DNA of 64,000 nucleotides, taken from NCBI RefSeq assembly GCF_002128405.1, contig NZ_NETJ01000002.1, positions 434,001-498,000 on the forward strand, read 5' to 3'. The translations under genes and the position numbers were made by a program. The notes beneath the pieces are model-generated. The model saw only the letters and a list, made by a program, of their open reading frames with translations, was not told where the DNA came from and ran no database searches. Every line of letters starts with the position of its first letter. The first letter of the stretch is position 1. Below are positions 1 through 9,063 of this stretch, piece by piece. Source of the DNA: Gottfriedia solisilvae (GTDB lineage Bacteria; Bacillota; Bacilli; Bacillales; Bacillaceae_G).

Positions 1-334
1 CTTAAATAAAAATATAATCTTATCTAAAGTCTTCCATTTAACCTCTTAAAAAAACACACTTGTATGCATTGGTTTACATTCATCACCCAAAACATAATTG
101 TTTCTAAGGTCTTCAATTCAACTTCTTGAAATAAACACAATACTATCTAAATCCTCTAATACAGAACAATGTTGAATTCCATTTTAGAATGCTTGCTTTC
201 CCATGCACAAATACATACTATTCTAGGAATTACAATTAATACTTTTTTGTTGTTTTATTGAATTCACTATATTTAATCTCTTTTCCTTAATGTGGTAGGA
301 TAATGAGTAGATATATTGTATTGGAGGTGTAGCA
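1..334. other. AT-rich intergenic leader with an imperfect direct repeat
   Basis: No gene is seen. Two imperfect direct copies of a segment of about 37 bp lie at 23-59 and 103-139; both read TCTAA(A/G)GTCTTC near the left end and AAACACA at the right end. The dinB ribosome-binding site closes the region. Confidence 0.5.
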
Positions 335-1573
335 ATGAATTCATGGGCCCCTAAGAGTGGAAAGGTTATTTTACATGTTGATATGAACTCTTTTTTTGCT
401 TCAGTGGAAATTGCAAATGATCAATCATTAAAAGGTAAACCGGTTGTAGTAGCAGGTAATGAGAAGGAACGAAGAGGGATTATTGTAACGGCAAGTTATG
501 AGGCGCGCGCTTTTGGGATTAGAGCTACAATGCCTTTATGGGAAGCTAGAAAAAAATGCCCTGAGATGATTGTTAAAACTCCAAATCATGAATTATATCG
601 AAAAGTTTCAAGACAAATATTTGAAAAACTTGGTTCAATTAGTCCAAAAGTAGAAGTAGCTTCTATTGATGAAGGGTATATCGATATTACAGATTGTGAG
701 GAGCTTGGACATCCGATTCAAATTGCTGAATCAATTCAAAAGATGCTACTACAAGAGTTAGATTTACCATGTAGTATCGGAATTGCTCCAAATAAATTTC
801 TTGCGAAAACAGCATCTGATATGAAAAAACCACTTGGCATTACAGTTCTTCGTAAAAGAGATGTTCCTTTCATTTTATGGCCAAAAAATGTAGGAGAAAT
901 GAATGGCGTTGGACTAAAAACAGAAGAAAAATTACATTCGATTGGAATTTTTACTATTGAAGATTTAGCGAAATCTAATGAAGAGAAAATACATGAGTTA
1001 CTTGGAATCAATGGAATTTCTTTAAGAAATAAAGCAAATGGAATTGATGATCGAGAGGTTGATCCAAGTCGTATGCTTTCTTATAAAACAATTGGACACT
1101 CAACAACATTTTCAACTGATATTATAGAAGAACCTACGATAGCTGAAAAATTCGAAAGCCTTTCAAATAGAGTTGGTGATAAATTAAAGAAAAAGGGATT
1201 AATTGCTGATACTTTAACAATCACTCTTCGATTTAGAGACCGTAAAACAATTAATAGAAGTAAAAAATTAATTTCACCTATTCAAGAGGGATCTGAAATC
1301 TTTAAGGAAGCTATGGATCTTTGGAAAAAACATTGGAATGGCGAACCATTACGATTAATAGGAGTAACTTTGTCGCAGTTAAACCCAGTAGATGAAGTCT
1401 CAAAACAATTAGACCTTTTCTCCTTTGAAAAAGATGCAAAACAAGAACCATTATTTGAAACACTACACAAATTACAGAGTAAATTTGGAGAACAAGTAAT
1501 TGGACTTGGAAGACAAAAAAAGAAGAAAATTGATCGGAATAATATACTGGATATACTAAAGTCAACTGAATAG
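335..1573 (+). CDS. dinB: DNA polymerase IV (Y-family translesion polymerase)
   Basis: A 412-residue error-prone polymerase that copies damaged templates. The N-terminal VDMNSFFASVE motif (Asp16) and the SIDEGYIDIT motif (Asp112, Glu113) supply the catalytic acidic residues. QLDLF at about 358-362 fits a beta-clamp binding motif. Length matches Bacillus YqjH/PolY1. The start follows GGAGGTG. In B. subtilis yqjH lies close to rnz (yqjK), and rnz is also present here about 15 kb downstream, so the locus is probably loosely conserved. A hairpin terminator follows directly. Confidence 0.95.
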   Translation: MNSWAPKSGKVILHVDMNSFFASVEIANDQSLKGKPVVVAGNEKERRGIIVTASYEARAFGIRATMPLWEARKKCPEMIVKTPNHELYRKVSRQIFEKLGSISPKVEVASIDEGYIDITDCEELGHPIQIAESIQKMLLQELDLPCSIGIAPNKFLAKTASDMKKPLGITVLRKRDVPFILWPKNVGEMNGVGLKTEEKLHSIGIFTIEDLAKSNEEKIHELLGINGISLRNKANGIDDREVDPSRMLSYKTIGHSTTFSTDIIEEPTIAEKFESLSNRVGDKLKKKGLIADTLTITLRFRDRKTINRSKKLISPIQEGSEIFKEAMDLWKKHWNGEPLRLIGVTLSQLNPVDEVSKQLDLFSFEKDAKQEPLFETLHKLQSKFGEQVIGLGRQKKKKIDRNNILDILKSTE

Positions 1574-1581
1574 TTAAAGTT

Positions 1582-1610
1582 AGGATCTTTTTAAAAGATC
1601 CTTTTTTTTA
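1582..1610 (+). terminator. Rho-independent terminator of dinB
   Basis: AGGATCTTTT pairs with AAAAGATCCT and is followed by a run of eight T. Confidence 0.85.
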
Positions 1611-1711
1611 TGAGTAGGGTTTTGACCAAAATTGTCGAATGTATTAAAAGAATTCATTTGTTTGTTTATACATAATAATTCACACATTTTTAGTAGTATG
1701 GAGGAAAACGC

Positions 1712-3328
1712 ATGTTATCAAAAATGAAAATTATGAATCAAATATACCCATCAAATCGTAATGTTGTTTACGCAAAGAATGGAATGGTAGCGACTTCCCA
1801 ACCGTTAGCAGCACAGGCTGGTTTAGACATATTAAAAATGGGTGGAAATGCTGTAGATGCTGCAATTGCTACAGCTGCTTGCTTAACGGTAGTAGAGCCA
1901 ACTTCAAATGGAATTGGTGGAGACAATTTCGCATTAGTTTGGATGAAGGACCGATTGTATGGTTTAGATTCAAGCGGACCTGCACCAAAGGATATTTCAA
2001 TTGAAAAGTTAAAAGAATTAGGATACGATAAAATGCCTAAATTTGGTTGGATCCCAGTTACTGTACCTGGTGCTCCTGCAGGTTGGGCTGAACTTTCAAA
2101 ACGCTTTGGTAATTTACCACTAAAAGAAGTTTTAAAGCCTGCAATAAACTACGCAAGAAATGGCTTCCCAGTTTCACCAACATTAGGAAAGTTTTGGAAA
2201 AGAGCTTTTGAAATATATAAAAAACAATGTACTTCTTTAGAATTTGAAACATGGTTTGAAACATTTGCACCTAATGGACTTGCTCCTGAAGTAGGAGAGA
2301 TGTGGTCATCATTAGATCATGCAAATACATTAGAAAGTATTGGAAATACAAACGGTGCTTCGTTTTATAGTGGAGAACTTGCTGATAAAATTGTTGCTTC
2401 AAGTAAAGAGTATGGCGGATTTTTATCGAAGGAAGATTTAATGGCATTTAAACCTAAATGGGTAGAACCAATTAGTGTTCAATACAGGGGTTATGACGTG
2501 TGGGAAATTCCTCCTAGTGGTCAAGGAATCGTTGCACTAATGGCATTAAATATATTAAAAAATGAACAGTTTACCGAGAAAGAATCTATATCTACTTATC
2601 ATAAACAATTAGAATCGATGAAATTAGCTTTCTCATGTGGAAAAGAATATATCACCGATCCAAATTTTATGAAGGTGACAATAGATGAGTTATTAAGTGA
2701 ACAATATGGAAAAGCACGATATTCAGAAATAAATGAAACAGCAAGTCTGCCAATACCAGGGAAGCCTTCAAGTGGAGGTACGGTGTATTTAGCAACTGCT
2801 GATGGTGAGGGGAATATGGTTTCATTTATCCAAAGCAATTATATGGGATTTGGTTCTGGTATTGTTGTGCCTGGAACTGGTATCGCGCTTCAAAATAGGG
2901 GCCATGACTTTAGTTTAAATGAACTAGATGCAAATGCACTTCAAGGTGGAAAAAAGACATATCATACGATTATTCCTGGATTCTTAACAAAGAATAATAA
3001 TGCGATAGGACCATTTGGTGTAATGGGTGGGTACATGCAACCGCAAGGCCATGTACAAGTAATCATGAATAGTATTGATTTTCATTTAAATCCTCAAGAG
3101 GCTCTAGATGCACCAAGATGGCAATGGATAGAGGGGAAACAGATAGAGGTTGAACCAAATTTCCCAACTGAAATTGTTAAACAGTTAATAGAAAAAGGAC
3201 ATGACATTAGAATTGCAAAAGATACAGGCAGTTTTGGACGTGGTCAAATCATTTGGAGAAACAACGAAACTGGTGTGTTAATGGGTGGTACTGAATCTAG
3301 AACGGATGGAAGTATTGCTAGTTGGTAA
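1712..3328 (+). CDS. Gamma-glutamyltransferase (YwrD-like)
   Basis: A 538-residue Ntn-hydrolase of the gamma-glutamyltranspeptidase family, which cleaves or transfers gamma-glutamyl groups from glutathione-like substrates. Family marks are GGNAVDAAIA (about 44-53), EPTSNGIGGDNF (about 62-73) and the processing site SSGGTVYL, where Thr357 would become the N-terminal nucleophile of the small subunit. No signal peptide is evident, as in YwrD-type enzymes. The start follows GGAGG. Two chromate transporter halves follow after 20 bp, matching the ywrA/ywrB/ywrD association known in B. subtilis. Confidence 0.9.
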   Translation: MLSKMKIMNQIYPSNRNVVYAKNGMVATSQPLAAQAGLDILKMGGNAVDAAIATAACLTVVEPTSNGIGGDNFALVWMKDRLYGLDSSGPAPKDISIEKLKELGYDKMPKFGWIPVTVPGAPAGWAELSKRFGNLPLKEVLKPAINYARNGFPVSPTLGKFWKRAFEIYKKQCTSLEFETWFETFAPNGLAPEVGEMWSSLDHANTLESIGNTNGASFYSGELADKIVASSKEYGGFLSKEDLMAFKPKWVEPISVQYRGYDVWEIPPSGQGIVALMALNILKNEQFTEKESISTYHKQLESMKLAFSCGKEYITDPNFMKVTIDELLSEQYGKARYSEINETASLPIPGKPSSGGTVYLATADGEGNMVSFIQSNYMGFGSGIVVPGTGIALQNRGHDFSLNELDANALQGGKKTYHTIIPGFLTKNNNAIGPFGVMGGYMQPQGHVQVIMNSIDFHLNPQEALDAPRWQWIEGKQIEVEPNFPTEIVKQLIEKGHDIRIAKDTGSFGRGQIIWRNNETGVLMGGTESRTDGSIASW

Positions 3329-3348
3329 AAGGAAGTGGACTAGATTAG

Positions 3349-3924
3349 ATGAAACAAAAAGATATATTCGTTGCTTTTTTTCGCAGTAGTATTCTTGGTT
3401 ATGGCGGTGGACCTTCAACAATACCACTTATATATAAAGAAGTTGTTGAAACGTTTAAATGGATGAAGGATGAAGAGTTTTCAGATGTATTGGCGATTGG
3501 AAATATGCTTCCGGGACCAATTAATACGAAATTAGCGGGCTATATTGGTTATCGAATCGGAGGTATGATCGGAATGATTAACGCAGTTCTTGCTACCATT
3601 TTACCTACGATTATATTAATGATTTTGTTACTTACAACCTTAACGTCTTTTAAAGATATTAAATGGGTAAATGGGATGAAGGAATCAATCGTACCTGTTG
3701 TTGGGGTTATGCTTGGCGTATTAACATGGCAATTTTACAAGAGTTCAAAGAGTGGATTAAAAACACCAACGATTATGATTCATTTAATAGTTGGATTGAT
3801 TCTTATCCAATTTTTACATATACATCCCGGTATCATAATAGCTTGTTTATTATTATTTGCTGTTTTTCAACCAGTTAAAACAACCTCCTCAAATAGTAAA
3901 ACGGATAAGGGGGAGGCAACGTGA
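3349..3924 (+). CDS. Chromate transporter, short-chain CHR protein (first half)
   Basis: A 191-residue membrane protein with the CHR-family signature GYGGGPSTIPLI near residues 17-28 and the conserved LPGPINTKLAGYIGY stretch. Short-chain CHR proteins work as pairs that together equal one long ChrA; B. subtilis YwrA/YwrB are such a pair. It overlaps the next gene by 4 bp, showing an operon. Substrate could be chromate or a related anion; no regulator gene is adjacent. Confidence 0.9.
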   Translation: MKQKDIFVAFFRSSILGYGGGPSTIPLIYKEVVETFKWMKDEEFSDVLAIGNMLPGPINTKLAGYIGYRIGGMIGMINAVLATILPTIILMILLLTTLTSFKDIKWVNGMKESIVPVVGVMLGVLTWQFYKSSKSGLKTPTIMIHLIVGLILIQFLHIHPGIIIACLLLFAVFQPVKTTSSNSKTDKGEAT

Positions 3925-4451
3925 TCATATATTGGAAGCTTTTTCTTTCTTTTCTAATTACTAATTTACTAGGATATGGTGGTGGGCCAGCTACGATTCC
4001 GTTAATCAAAAATGATGTTGTTAATCGACATCATTGGCTTACTTCACAAGATTTTCAAGAAGCATTTGCAATGGGGAATTCATTGCCAGGACCAATTGCA
4101 ACCAAAATGGCTGGGTATATTGGCTATAAAGTTGGTGGACTAATTGGATCTTTTGTGGCTGTATTCGCAACTGTCATTCCTTCACTTTTTTTAATGATTT
4201 TAATGATGAGCATTCTTTATAAAAATCGTCATTCAATTCGAGTGAAACGAATGACTTCATACGTTAAACCTACAATCGTCGTTTTACTTGGACTACTCAC
4301 TTATGAGTCATTTTCAGAATCAATACTGTCGATTGGAATTTTACAAGTAATCTTTATAGCGTTATGTACCTTTTTGTTAATGGAAAAATTAAAAATACAC
4401 CCAGCCATAATTGTATTTGGGGCATTAGCATATGGTGCGATAAATTTATAG
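3921..4451 (+). CDS. Chromate transporter, short-chain CHR protein (second half)
   Basis: A 176-residue membrane protein homologous to the preceding gene, with GYGGGPATIPLI and LPGPIATKMAGYIGYK motifs. It starts with GTG in the GTGA overlap with the stop of the upstream gene, which implies translational coupling and a two-protein transporter. A terminator follows at once. Confidence 0.9.
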   Translation: MIIYWKLFLSFLITNLLGYGGGPATIPLIKNDVVNRHHWLTSQDFQEAFAMGNSLPGPIATKMAGYIGYKVGGLIGSFVAVFATVIPSLFLMILMMSILYKNRHSIRVKRMTSYVKPTIVVLLGLLTYESFSESILSIGILQVIFIALCTFLLMEKLKIHPAIIVFGALAYGAINL

Positions 4452-4478
4452 ACCAAGATCTTTGATTTTGGTTTTTTT
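4452..4478 (+). terminator. Terminator of the chromate transporter operon
   Basis: ACCAAGATC pairs with GATTTTGGT with one mismatch and is followed by a T-run. Confidence 0.75.
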
Positions 4479-4673
4479 ATTTTGATAAAAATGAATGTTT
4501 AAAAGAAAAGGTTCTCGATGAGAATGAATGTTTATAATAAGTTAATTACTTTTAGAAATTGAAAGTTTGATCCGTTTTTTAGTTTACATAACAATTTTAT
4601 TGAATTAAAAAGGAAGTTGGATCAAAAGCAAAAGAGCAGTTAGTAAAAGCAGATTACCGAAGCTAATTTGTAT

Positions 4674-4706
4674 AAAAAAACCAATTAATTCTAAGAATTA
4701 ATTGGT
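4674..4706 (-). terminator. Terminator of the SET-domain gene
   Basis: A perfect 11-bp stem (CCAATTAATTC and its complement, loop TAA) is followed on the minus strand by a T-run (seen as AAAAAAA at 4674-4680). It overlaps the stop codon of the gene. Confidence 0.8.
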
Positions 4707-5099
4707 TTCATCATCACCTTTATAATCTTTATCCCACCATAGTGGATCTGTGTTATCCATATCACCATTGTAATTAATTAATATTTCTTCGCCAGCTTTT
4801 ATATCTTTATAAGCATAAAATTCAAAAGTATGATTATCAAAATTGATTTCATAATCTGCATTTGCATCATAGGAATGGTTAAATAACATTCCGTAACCTA
4901 ATAAAATACAAGAATGATTCATTCCATATTCGAATGCATAATCTGCAAGTAAAGTTTTCTCAATATGTTCATGCTGGTCATTAGGGTAAGCTATTACTGG
5001 GGCTTCATGTAATAATTCTCCTTTAGAAATATCACGAGTAGCAAAGACGCCACGATTAAATTCTCCATCGCTTAGTGTGGAAGTTTTGATTTCTATCAT
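4698..5099 (-). CDS. SET domain-containing protein
   Basis: A 133-residue small SET protein. The late SET motifs NHSYDANADY and KAGEEILINYNG are present, which in the family form the S-adenosylmethionine pocket and pseudoknot. Small bacterial SET proteins are putative lysine methyltransferases with unknown targets. The ATG at 5099 is preferred because AGGTG lies just upstream; an in-frame GTG at 5108 overlaps that ribosome-binding site. Confidence 0.85.
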   Translation of the reverse strand: MIEIKTSTLSDGEFNRGVFATRDISKGELLHEAPVIAYPNDQHEHIEKTLLADYAFEYGMNHSCILLGYGMLFNHSYDANADYEINFDNHTFEFYAYKDIKAGEEILINYNGDMDNTDPLWWDKDYKGDDETN

Positions 5100-5108
5100 T
5101 ATTAACAC

Positions 5109-5444
5109 CTATTCATCTCTCTTTGAAGTATTTATCATTAGTTTGCCATTAATTGTATGAGAATGCAATTTTATTATCTAATTTTTGATTGTAGTGAATG
5201 GAAATTTTTCTTTTAATATTAAGGCTCTGTTAAAAAAGATTTCCATTCCAGGTACTTCGCTTTCCATGGGGCGTGACGACTTGAGCCTCGGGTCCACACG
5301 ATGTTGATCATGCATGCGTTACGACAGGACGTCGTGGCTTTAGCATGCCTACTTTGCTTGAACATACATAAAATTCTATGAATAAATTTTTGCATTTTAT
5401 CAAAGTCTATATTGTGTTTAAAGAATTTATGATGGAGGTATGGG
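5109..5444. repeat. Intergenic region with a GC-richer repeat-like island
   Basis: No gene. The stretch 5221-5366 is clearly richer in GC than its surroundings and contains inverted parts such as ACGACAGGACGTCGT. Similar short structured elements are scattered in Bacillales genomes, so this may be a degenerate copy; I cannot confirm family membership without a search. Confidence 0.4.
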
Positions 5445-5945
5445 ATGAAGAAATTAATAATTTTGATTGTAACTGCATTATTAATGATTTCAATAAAAAT
5501 TCCTTCTCAAAACGAAGTGAAAGCAGAAATTGTTAGTGAGGGTGAAGAAGCAAGCACGATTGCAAGCAACCAATTGAAAAGACAGGTTCCTATGTTATCG
5601 GAATTATTTCAAGTGTCAACAAATCAATTATTAGTTACATTTGACCGACCTGCTGATTTGAATGCTGGTACGAAAGCTTCGAATTATTGGATCCAAAGTA
5701 GTGATATGAAACCAACTGGGATTGCTTCAATTGGTAAAAATGATACTGTTTATCCTAAAAATTCATTAACAGAGGATAAAGTAAAAATTACGAAAGTACA
5801 AGGAAATAATAATTCATTCCTATTAACTTTCAAAGAAAATATCCCTTCTAAAAAAACATTTAAGTTAATAATTTGTTATGTCACTGCCCCTGGTGGCGGT
5901 CAATATAATGGAGACAATGGTATGCAAGTATTTGTAGGTAAATAA
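5445..5945 (+). CDS. Secreted protein of unknown function
   Basis: A 166-residue protein with an N-terminal signal peptide (MKKLIILIVTALLMIS, probable cleavage after VKA near residue 27). The mature part has no recognised catalytic motif; the alternating hydrophobic pattern (LLVTFDRPADL, SFLLTFKENIP) suggests a beta-sandwich. The start follows GGAGG. It has its own terminator. Confidence 0.75.
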   Translation: MKKLIILIVTALLMISIKIPSQNEVKAEIVSEGEEASTIASNQLKRQVPMLSELFQVSTNQLLVTFDRPADLNAGTKASNYWIQSSDMKPTGIASIGKNDTVYPKNSLTEDKVKITKVQGNNNSFLLTFKENIPSKKTFKLIICYVTAPGGGQYNGDNGMQVFVGK

Positions 5946-5972
5946 AAATCCCCTAAATGGGGATTTTTTATT
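5945..5972 (+). terminator. Terminator of the secreted protein gene
   Basis: AAAATCCCC pairs with GGGGATTTT, loop TAAAT, followed by T. Confidence 0.85.
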
Positions 5973-6756
5973 TTGAAACTGGATATACATTGTAATATTC
6001 CTCTAGCGTTATGTTTCGTTTTTTCATTTGCGTGGCTAATGGAACGCCAACATAACGTATATGCCAAGGTTCGTATTTATAACCTGTTATTGATTCTTTT
6101 CATTTTGGATAACGAATGATAAATCCATAATTCGTGCTTTTCGATTGTAGCCACTTTGCTTCTTTTGTATTTGCAAAACAACTTTGGGCAGCACATTTTC
6201 CGGTACTACTACTAACATCTATCGCTAAACCAGTTTGATGTTCACTTGAACCTGGTAATGCACTATATTTTCTTGCATTCTCATAACCATCCTCTTTTAC
6301 ATATCGATTAAAAACAGCTTTTTGTGTTACATAGGAACGATAGGCAGAAACACCACTTAAATAAATTTTATCTTTTTTTGCTCCGGTAAATAGTTTGTTC
6401 AAGGCCAGAGCAGCCTCTTTTCTCATTTTACGTTTTTCAATTTTCTCTTTAAAAATAAATGAAACAGTTGGATAAACCAAATCTTTAGGTACATAATTTT
6501 TAGGTAAAAAGTATTTTTTATTTACTAGTACATTAACGGCCGATGGTTGAGCAACAGTTTTAACAGCATTCCTATTTTTCGATACATTCATTTTCTCTAT
6601 ATTATGTAAGTCCTTTTGGGAAGACTGAGGGTTTTCATGAGTTTTTTGGTTTTGGCTTTTTTTCTGAAGTTGAGAGTGTGAATTAGGTTTTTCTTTTGTA
6701 CATGCACTTACAAATAAAAGTGAAAATACAACGATAAATGTGAAGAAATATCTCAT
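5968..6756 (-). pseudogene. VanY-like D-alanyl-D-alanine carboxypeptidase lipoprotein broken by a stop codon
   Basis: The reading frame from 6756 encodes a lipoprotein (lipobox LFVSAC) with an M15B/VanY domain: SGVSAYRSYVTQ and SSEHQTGLAIDV carry zinc-ligand positions. Translation stops at a TGA at 6100-6102. The same frame continues without further stops to 5968 and reads ITGYKYEPWHIRYVG, which holds the last zinc-ligand His of the family. The full frame would be 262 residues. A single GGA to TGA change explains the break. The product of 218 residues should lack activity unless the stop is read through. Confidence 0.85.
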
Positions 6757-6872
6757 GAATGTAAGTTCCTCCTGATGTTACTTTTTCTTTTATTCTTTTC
6801 ATTATTTTGACTTCAATCTTTAATAGCATGCAAAAATATGATTAAAAACTGAAAAAATGTTTAGAAAATCAA

Positions 6873-6903
6873 TTGACTTTAACGTTGCGTAAAGGTGTAA
6901 AGT
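6873..6903 (+). promoter_or_regulatory. MerR-type promoter with 19-bp spacer
   Basis: TTGACT (6873-6878) and TAAAGT (6898-6903) are separated by 19 bp, the overlong spacing typical of MerR-activated promoters. A dyad CTTTAACG/GCGTAAAG lies in the spacer. It directly precedes the MerR/TipA gene and suggests autoregulation. Confidence 0.6.
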
Positions 6904-6927
6904 AAAGTTGTCAGGAGGTAGAAGCAC

Positions 6928-7692
6928 TTGGAATATACTGTTCAAAAGCTTGGAAAATTAGCAGGGATTAGCACTAGAACTCTAAGATATTATGATGAAA
7001 TTGGAATTCTTAAGCCGGCAAGAATCAATTCATCAGGATATCGAATATATGGTCAAACAGAAGTTGAGCGACTCCAGCAAATATTGTTTTATAGAGAGCT
7101 AGGAATTAGTTTAGAAAATATAAAAGAAATAGTTAGTTCACCTTCATTTGATGGTGCCAAAGCGCTTATTGAACATCGTGAACGACTTCTTGACAAGAGA
7201 AAACAATTAGATGCTTTAATCGAAAATGTAGAAAAATCGATTGCGTCCAACGAAGGGAGAATAACGATGTCAGATCAAGAAAAATTTGAAGGCTTTAAAC
7301 AAAATTTAATAGATGAAAATGAAAAAAAATACGGTAAAGAAGTTCGTGAAAAATACGGAGACGAAGCTGTTAATAAATCGAATGAAAAATTATTAAATAT
7401 GACAAAAGAGCAACATGAAGAAGTAACGAGACTTGCAAAAGAGATAGAAGTAACATTAGCAGAAGCGTTTAAAACAGGCGATCCAGCAGGGGATTTAGCT
7501 CAAAAAGCAGCGGATTTGCATAAAAAATGGTTATCTTTTTACTGGAATCAATACAGTAAAGAAGCACATGCAGGCCTTGCGCAAATGTATGTAGATGATG
7601 AACGATTTACAGCATACTACGATAAAGAACAGCCTGGAACAGCAGAATTTTTAAGAGATGCAGTTCATATTTACACAGGAACAAAAAAATAA
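6928..7692 (+). CDS. MerR-family regulator with TipAS effector domain
   Basis: A 254-residue regulator. Residues 1-70 form the MerR winged helix (KLAGISTRTLRYYDEIGILKP), about 75-110 the dimer coiled coil, and about 120-250 a TipAS-type antibiotic recognition domain (FEGFKQNLIDENEKKYG, HKKWLSFYW). Family members such as TipAL and Mta activate multidrug genes when bound to ligand. The start is TTG after AGGAGGT. The upstream promoter has the 19-bp spacer expected for self-activation. A strong terminator follows. Confidence 0.9.
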   Translation: MEYTVQKLGKLAGISTRTLRYYDEIGILKPARINSSGYRIYGQTEVERLQQILFYRELGISLENIKEIVSSPSFDGAKALIEHRERLLDKRKQLDALIENVEKSIASNEGRITMSDQEKFEGFKQNLIDENEKKYGKEVREKYGDEAVNKSNEKLLNMTKEQHEEVTRLAKEIEVTLAEAFKTGDPAGDLAQKAADLHKKWLSFYWNQYSKEAHAGLAQMYVDDERFTAYYDKEQPGTAEFLRDAVHIYTGTKK

Positions 7693-7702
7693 AAGAAAAT
7701 TA

Positions 7703-7740
7703 AAAAAGGTGTGACGTACATTTGTACGTCACATCCTTTT
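7703..7740 (+). terminator. Terminator of the MerR/TipA gene
   Basis: AAAAAGGTGTGACGTACA pairs with TGTACGTCACATCCTTTTT with one mismatch. Confidence 0.85.
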
Positions 7741-8059
7741 TAATTTTGTGGAGCGAAAAGTTTAGAGTGAAGTAAAATTTTGGTATAATTTGGATAAGAT
7801 CAAACCGTATATAGATATTTTTAAGAATAAATATGTTGGAGGTGTTAAATTAGAGAACACAAAGTGTTAAGAAGAAAGTAAGAAAAATGTTAATACCGGA
7901 AACAGTTTGTATTAGTGTTTTTGTTATTTATTTAATTTGATTTTATTTTTTACTATATTTTACAAATATAATGGAAATAATATTGAAATATTTTAAATAG
8001 AAGCATTTTTAGGTAAAATAAAAGTATGTAAATAAATTTTTTATTAAGGAAGTACTCCA
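7741..8059 (+). other. Intergenic region with a promoter-like extended -10
   Basis: TGGTATAAT at 7782-7790 is a good extended -10. A GGAGGTG lies at about 7839, but the frames behind it close quickly; only a 17-codon ATG frame (7888-7941) is open. I see no supported gene; it may be a leader or a decayed small gene. Confidence 0.35.
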
Positions 8060-8440
8060 ATGGATGAACATTTTATTCCGAGAAAAGAAAGACATAGAAA
8101 ACAATTTTTTAAAAGACATTCTTATCAAGATCAAGAGAACATTCATTCTATCAATTATGTAAAAGCATTTATTTTGTACTTTTTGTTATTTTCGATGTTT
8201 GAATTAGTACATATATATTTAGATCAACATTTGTTACATCAGTCTTTAAAATCATTAACCAATAAAGAAATTTACAGGTGTATACTAGCAGGACTAATTT
8301 ATATAGGCAGTTATTTATGTGTTGTAGATACATACTTCAGATTTGGTTTTCCATCAATTGCACTAAGAATTATTATTCCTGTATTAGCCTTTGTTTTGTC
8401 ATTTATAAGCATGTTAACGATGCTTATTCCTCATTTATAA
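8060..8440 (+). CDS. Small membrane protein of unknown function
   Basis: A 126-residue protein: a basic, polar N-terminus (about 1-32) followed by three hydrophobic segments (about 33-53, 75-95, 99-122). No family recognised. The start follows AAGGAAG. A terminator follows. Confidence 0.65.
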   Translation: MDEHFIPRKERHRKQFFKRHSYQDQENIHSINYVKAFILYFLLFSMFELVHIYLDQHLLHQSLKSLTNKEIYRCILAGLIYIGSYLCVVDTYFRFGFPSIALRIIIPVLAFVLSFISMLTMLIPHL

Positions 8441-8472
8441 ATTAATGCTAATGACATAAATTCTTCATAAAG

Positions 8473-8505
8473 CACTATTTCTGTAAAAGGAAGTAGTGTT
8501 TTTTT
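8473..8505 (+). terminator. Terminator
   Basis: CACTATTTC pairs with GAAGTAGTG with one G-T pair, followed by seven T. Confidence 0.8.
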
Positions 8506-8560
8506 GTTGAACTAAAGAATATATAAAAGTTGCTTTTTAAAATATGAGGAGGGTCAGGTA

Positions 8561-9025
8561 ATGTTGACATTAAACCTAATAAACGAAAAAGATTTCGATG
8601 AATATTTTAAGCAAGCAATCATTGGTTATGCGAAGGAGAAAGTTGCTTCAAGTAATTGGACTAAAGAAGAAGCGTTGGAGCGCGCTGAAAAAGAATTTAC
8701 TTATTTATTACCAAATGGTGAAAAAACGGAAAATCATTATATTTATTCGATTCTTAAAGGTAATCAGAAGGTCGGAGTAATCTGGTTAGGGCAAGCGTCT
8801 CCTCAAAGAAAAACTGAAGGATATATTTATGATTTTGTTATTTTTGATGAGTTTCAAGGTAAAGGATATGGGAAAGAGGCAATGCGAGAAATAGATCAAA
8901 AAGCAAAAGAAATAGGGATGAATCGAATGGAATTACATGTTTTTGGTCATAACAAAATTGCTCGTTTGCTCTATGAGAAAATTGGATATGAAATTACAAA
9001 TATTATTATGGCAAAATCAATTTAA
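8561..9025 (+). CDS. GNAT-family N-acetyltransferase
   Basis: A 154-residue GNAT enzyme. DEFQGKGYGKEAM supplies the acetyl-CoA pyrophosphate-binding motif A and NKIARLLYEKIGYEI is the motif B end. The acceptor is unknown. A second GNAT gene follows after about 40 bp, so the two are probably co-transcribed. The start follows GAGGAGGG. Confidence 0.85.
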   Translation: MLTLNLINEKDFDEYFKQAIIGYAKEKVASSNWTKEEALERAEKEFTYLLPNGEKTENHYIYSILKGNQKVGVIWLGQASPQRKTEGYIYDFVIFDEFQGKGYGKEAMREIDQKAKEIGMNRMELHVFGHNKIARLLYEKIGYEITNIIMAKSI

Positions 9026-9063
9026 AGGAAACGTTTCATAAAGTTCATAAAATGAGGAGAAAA

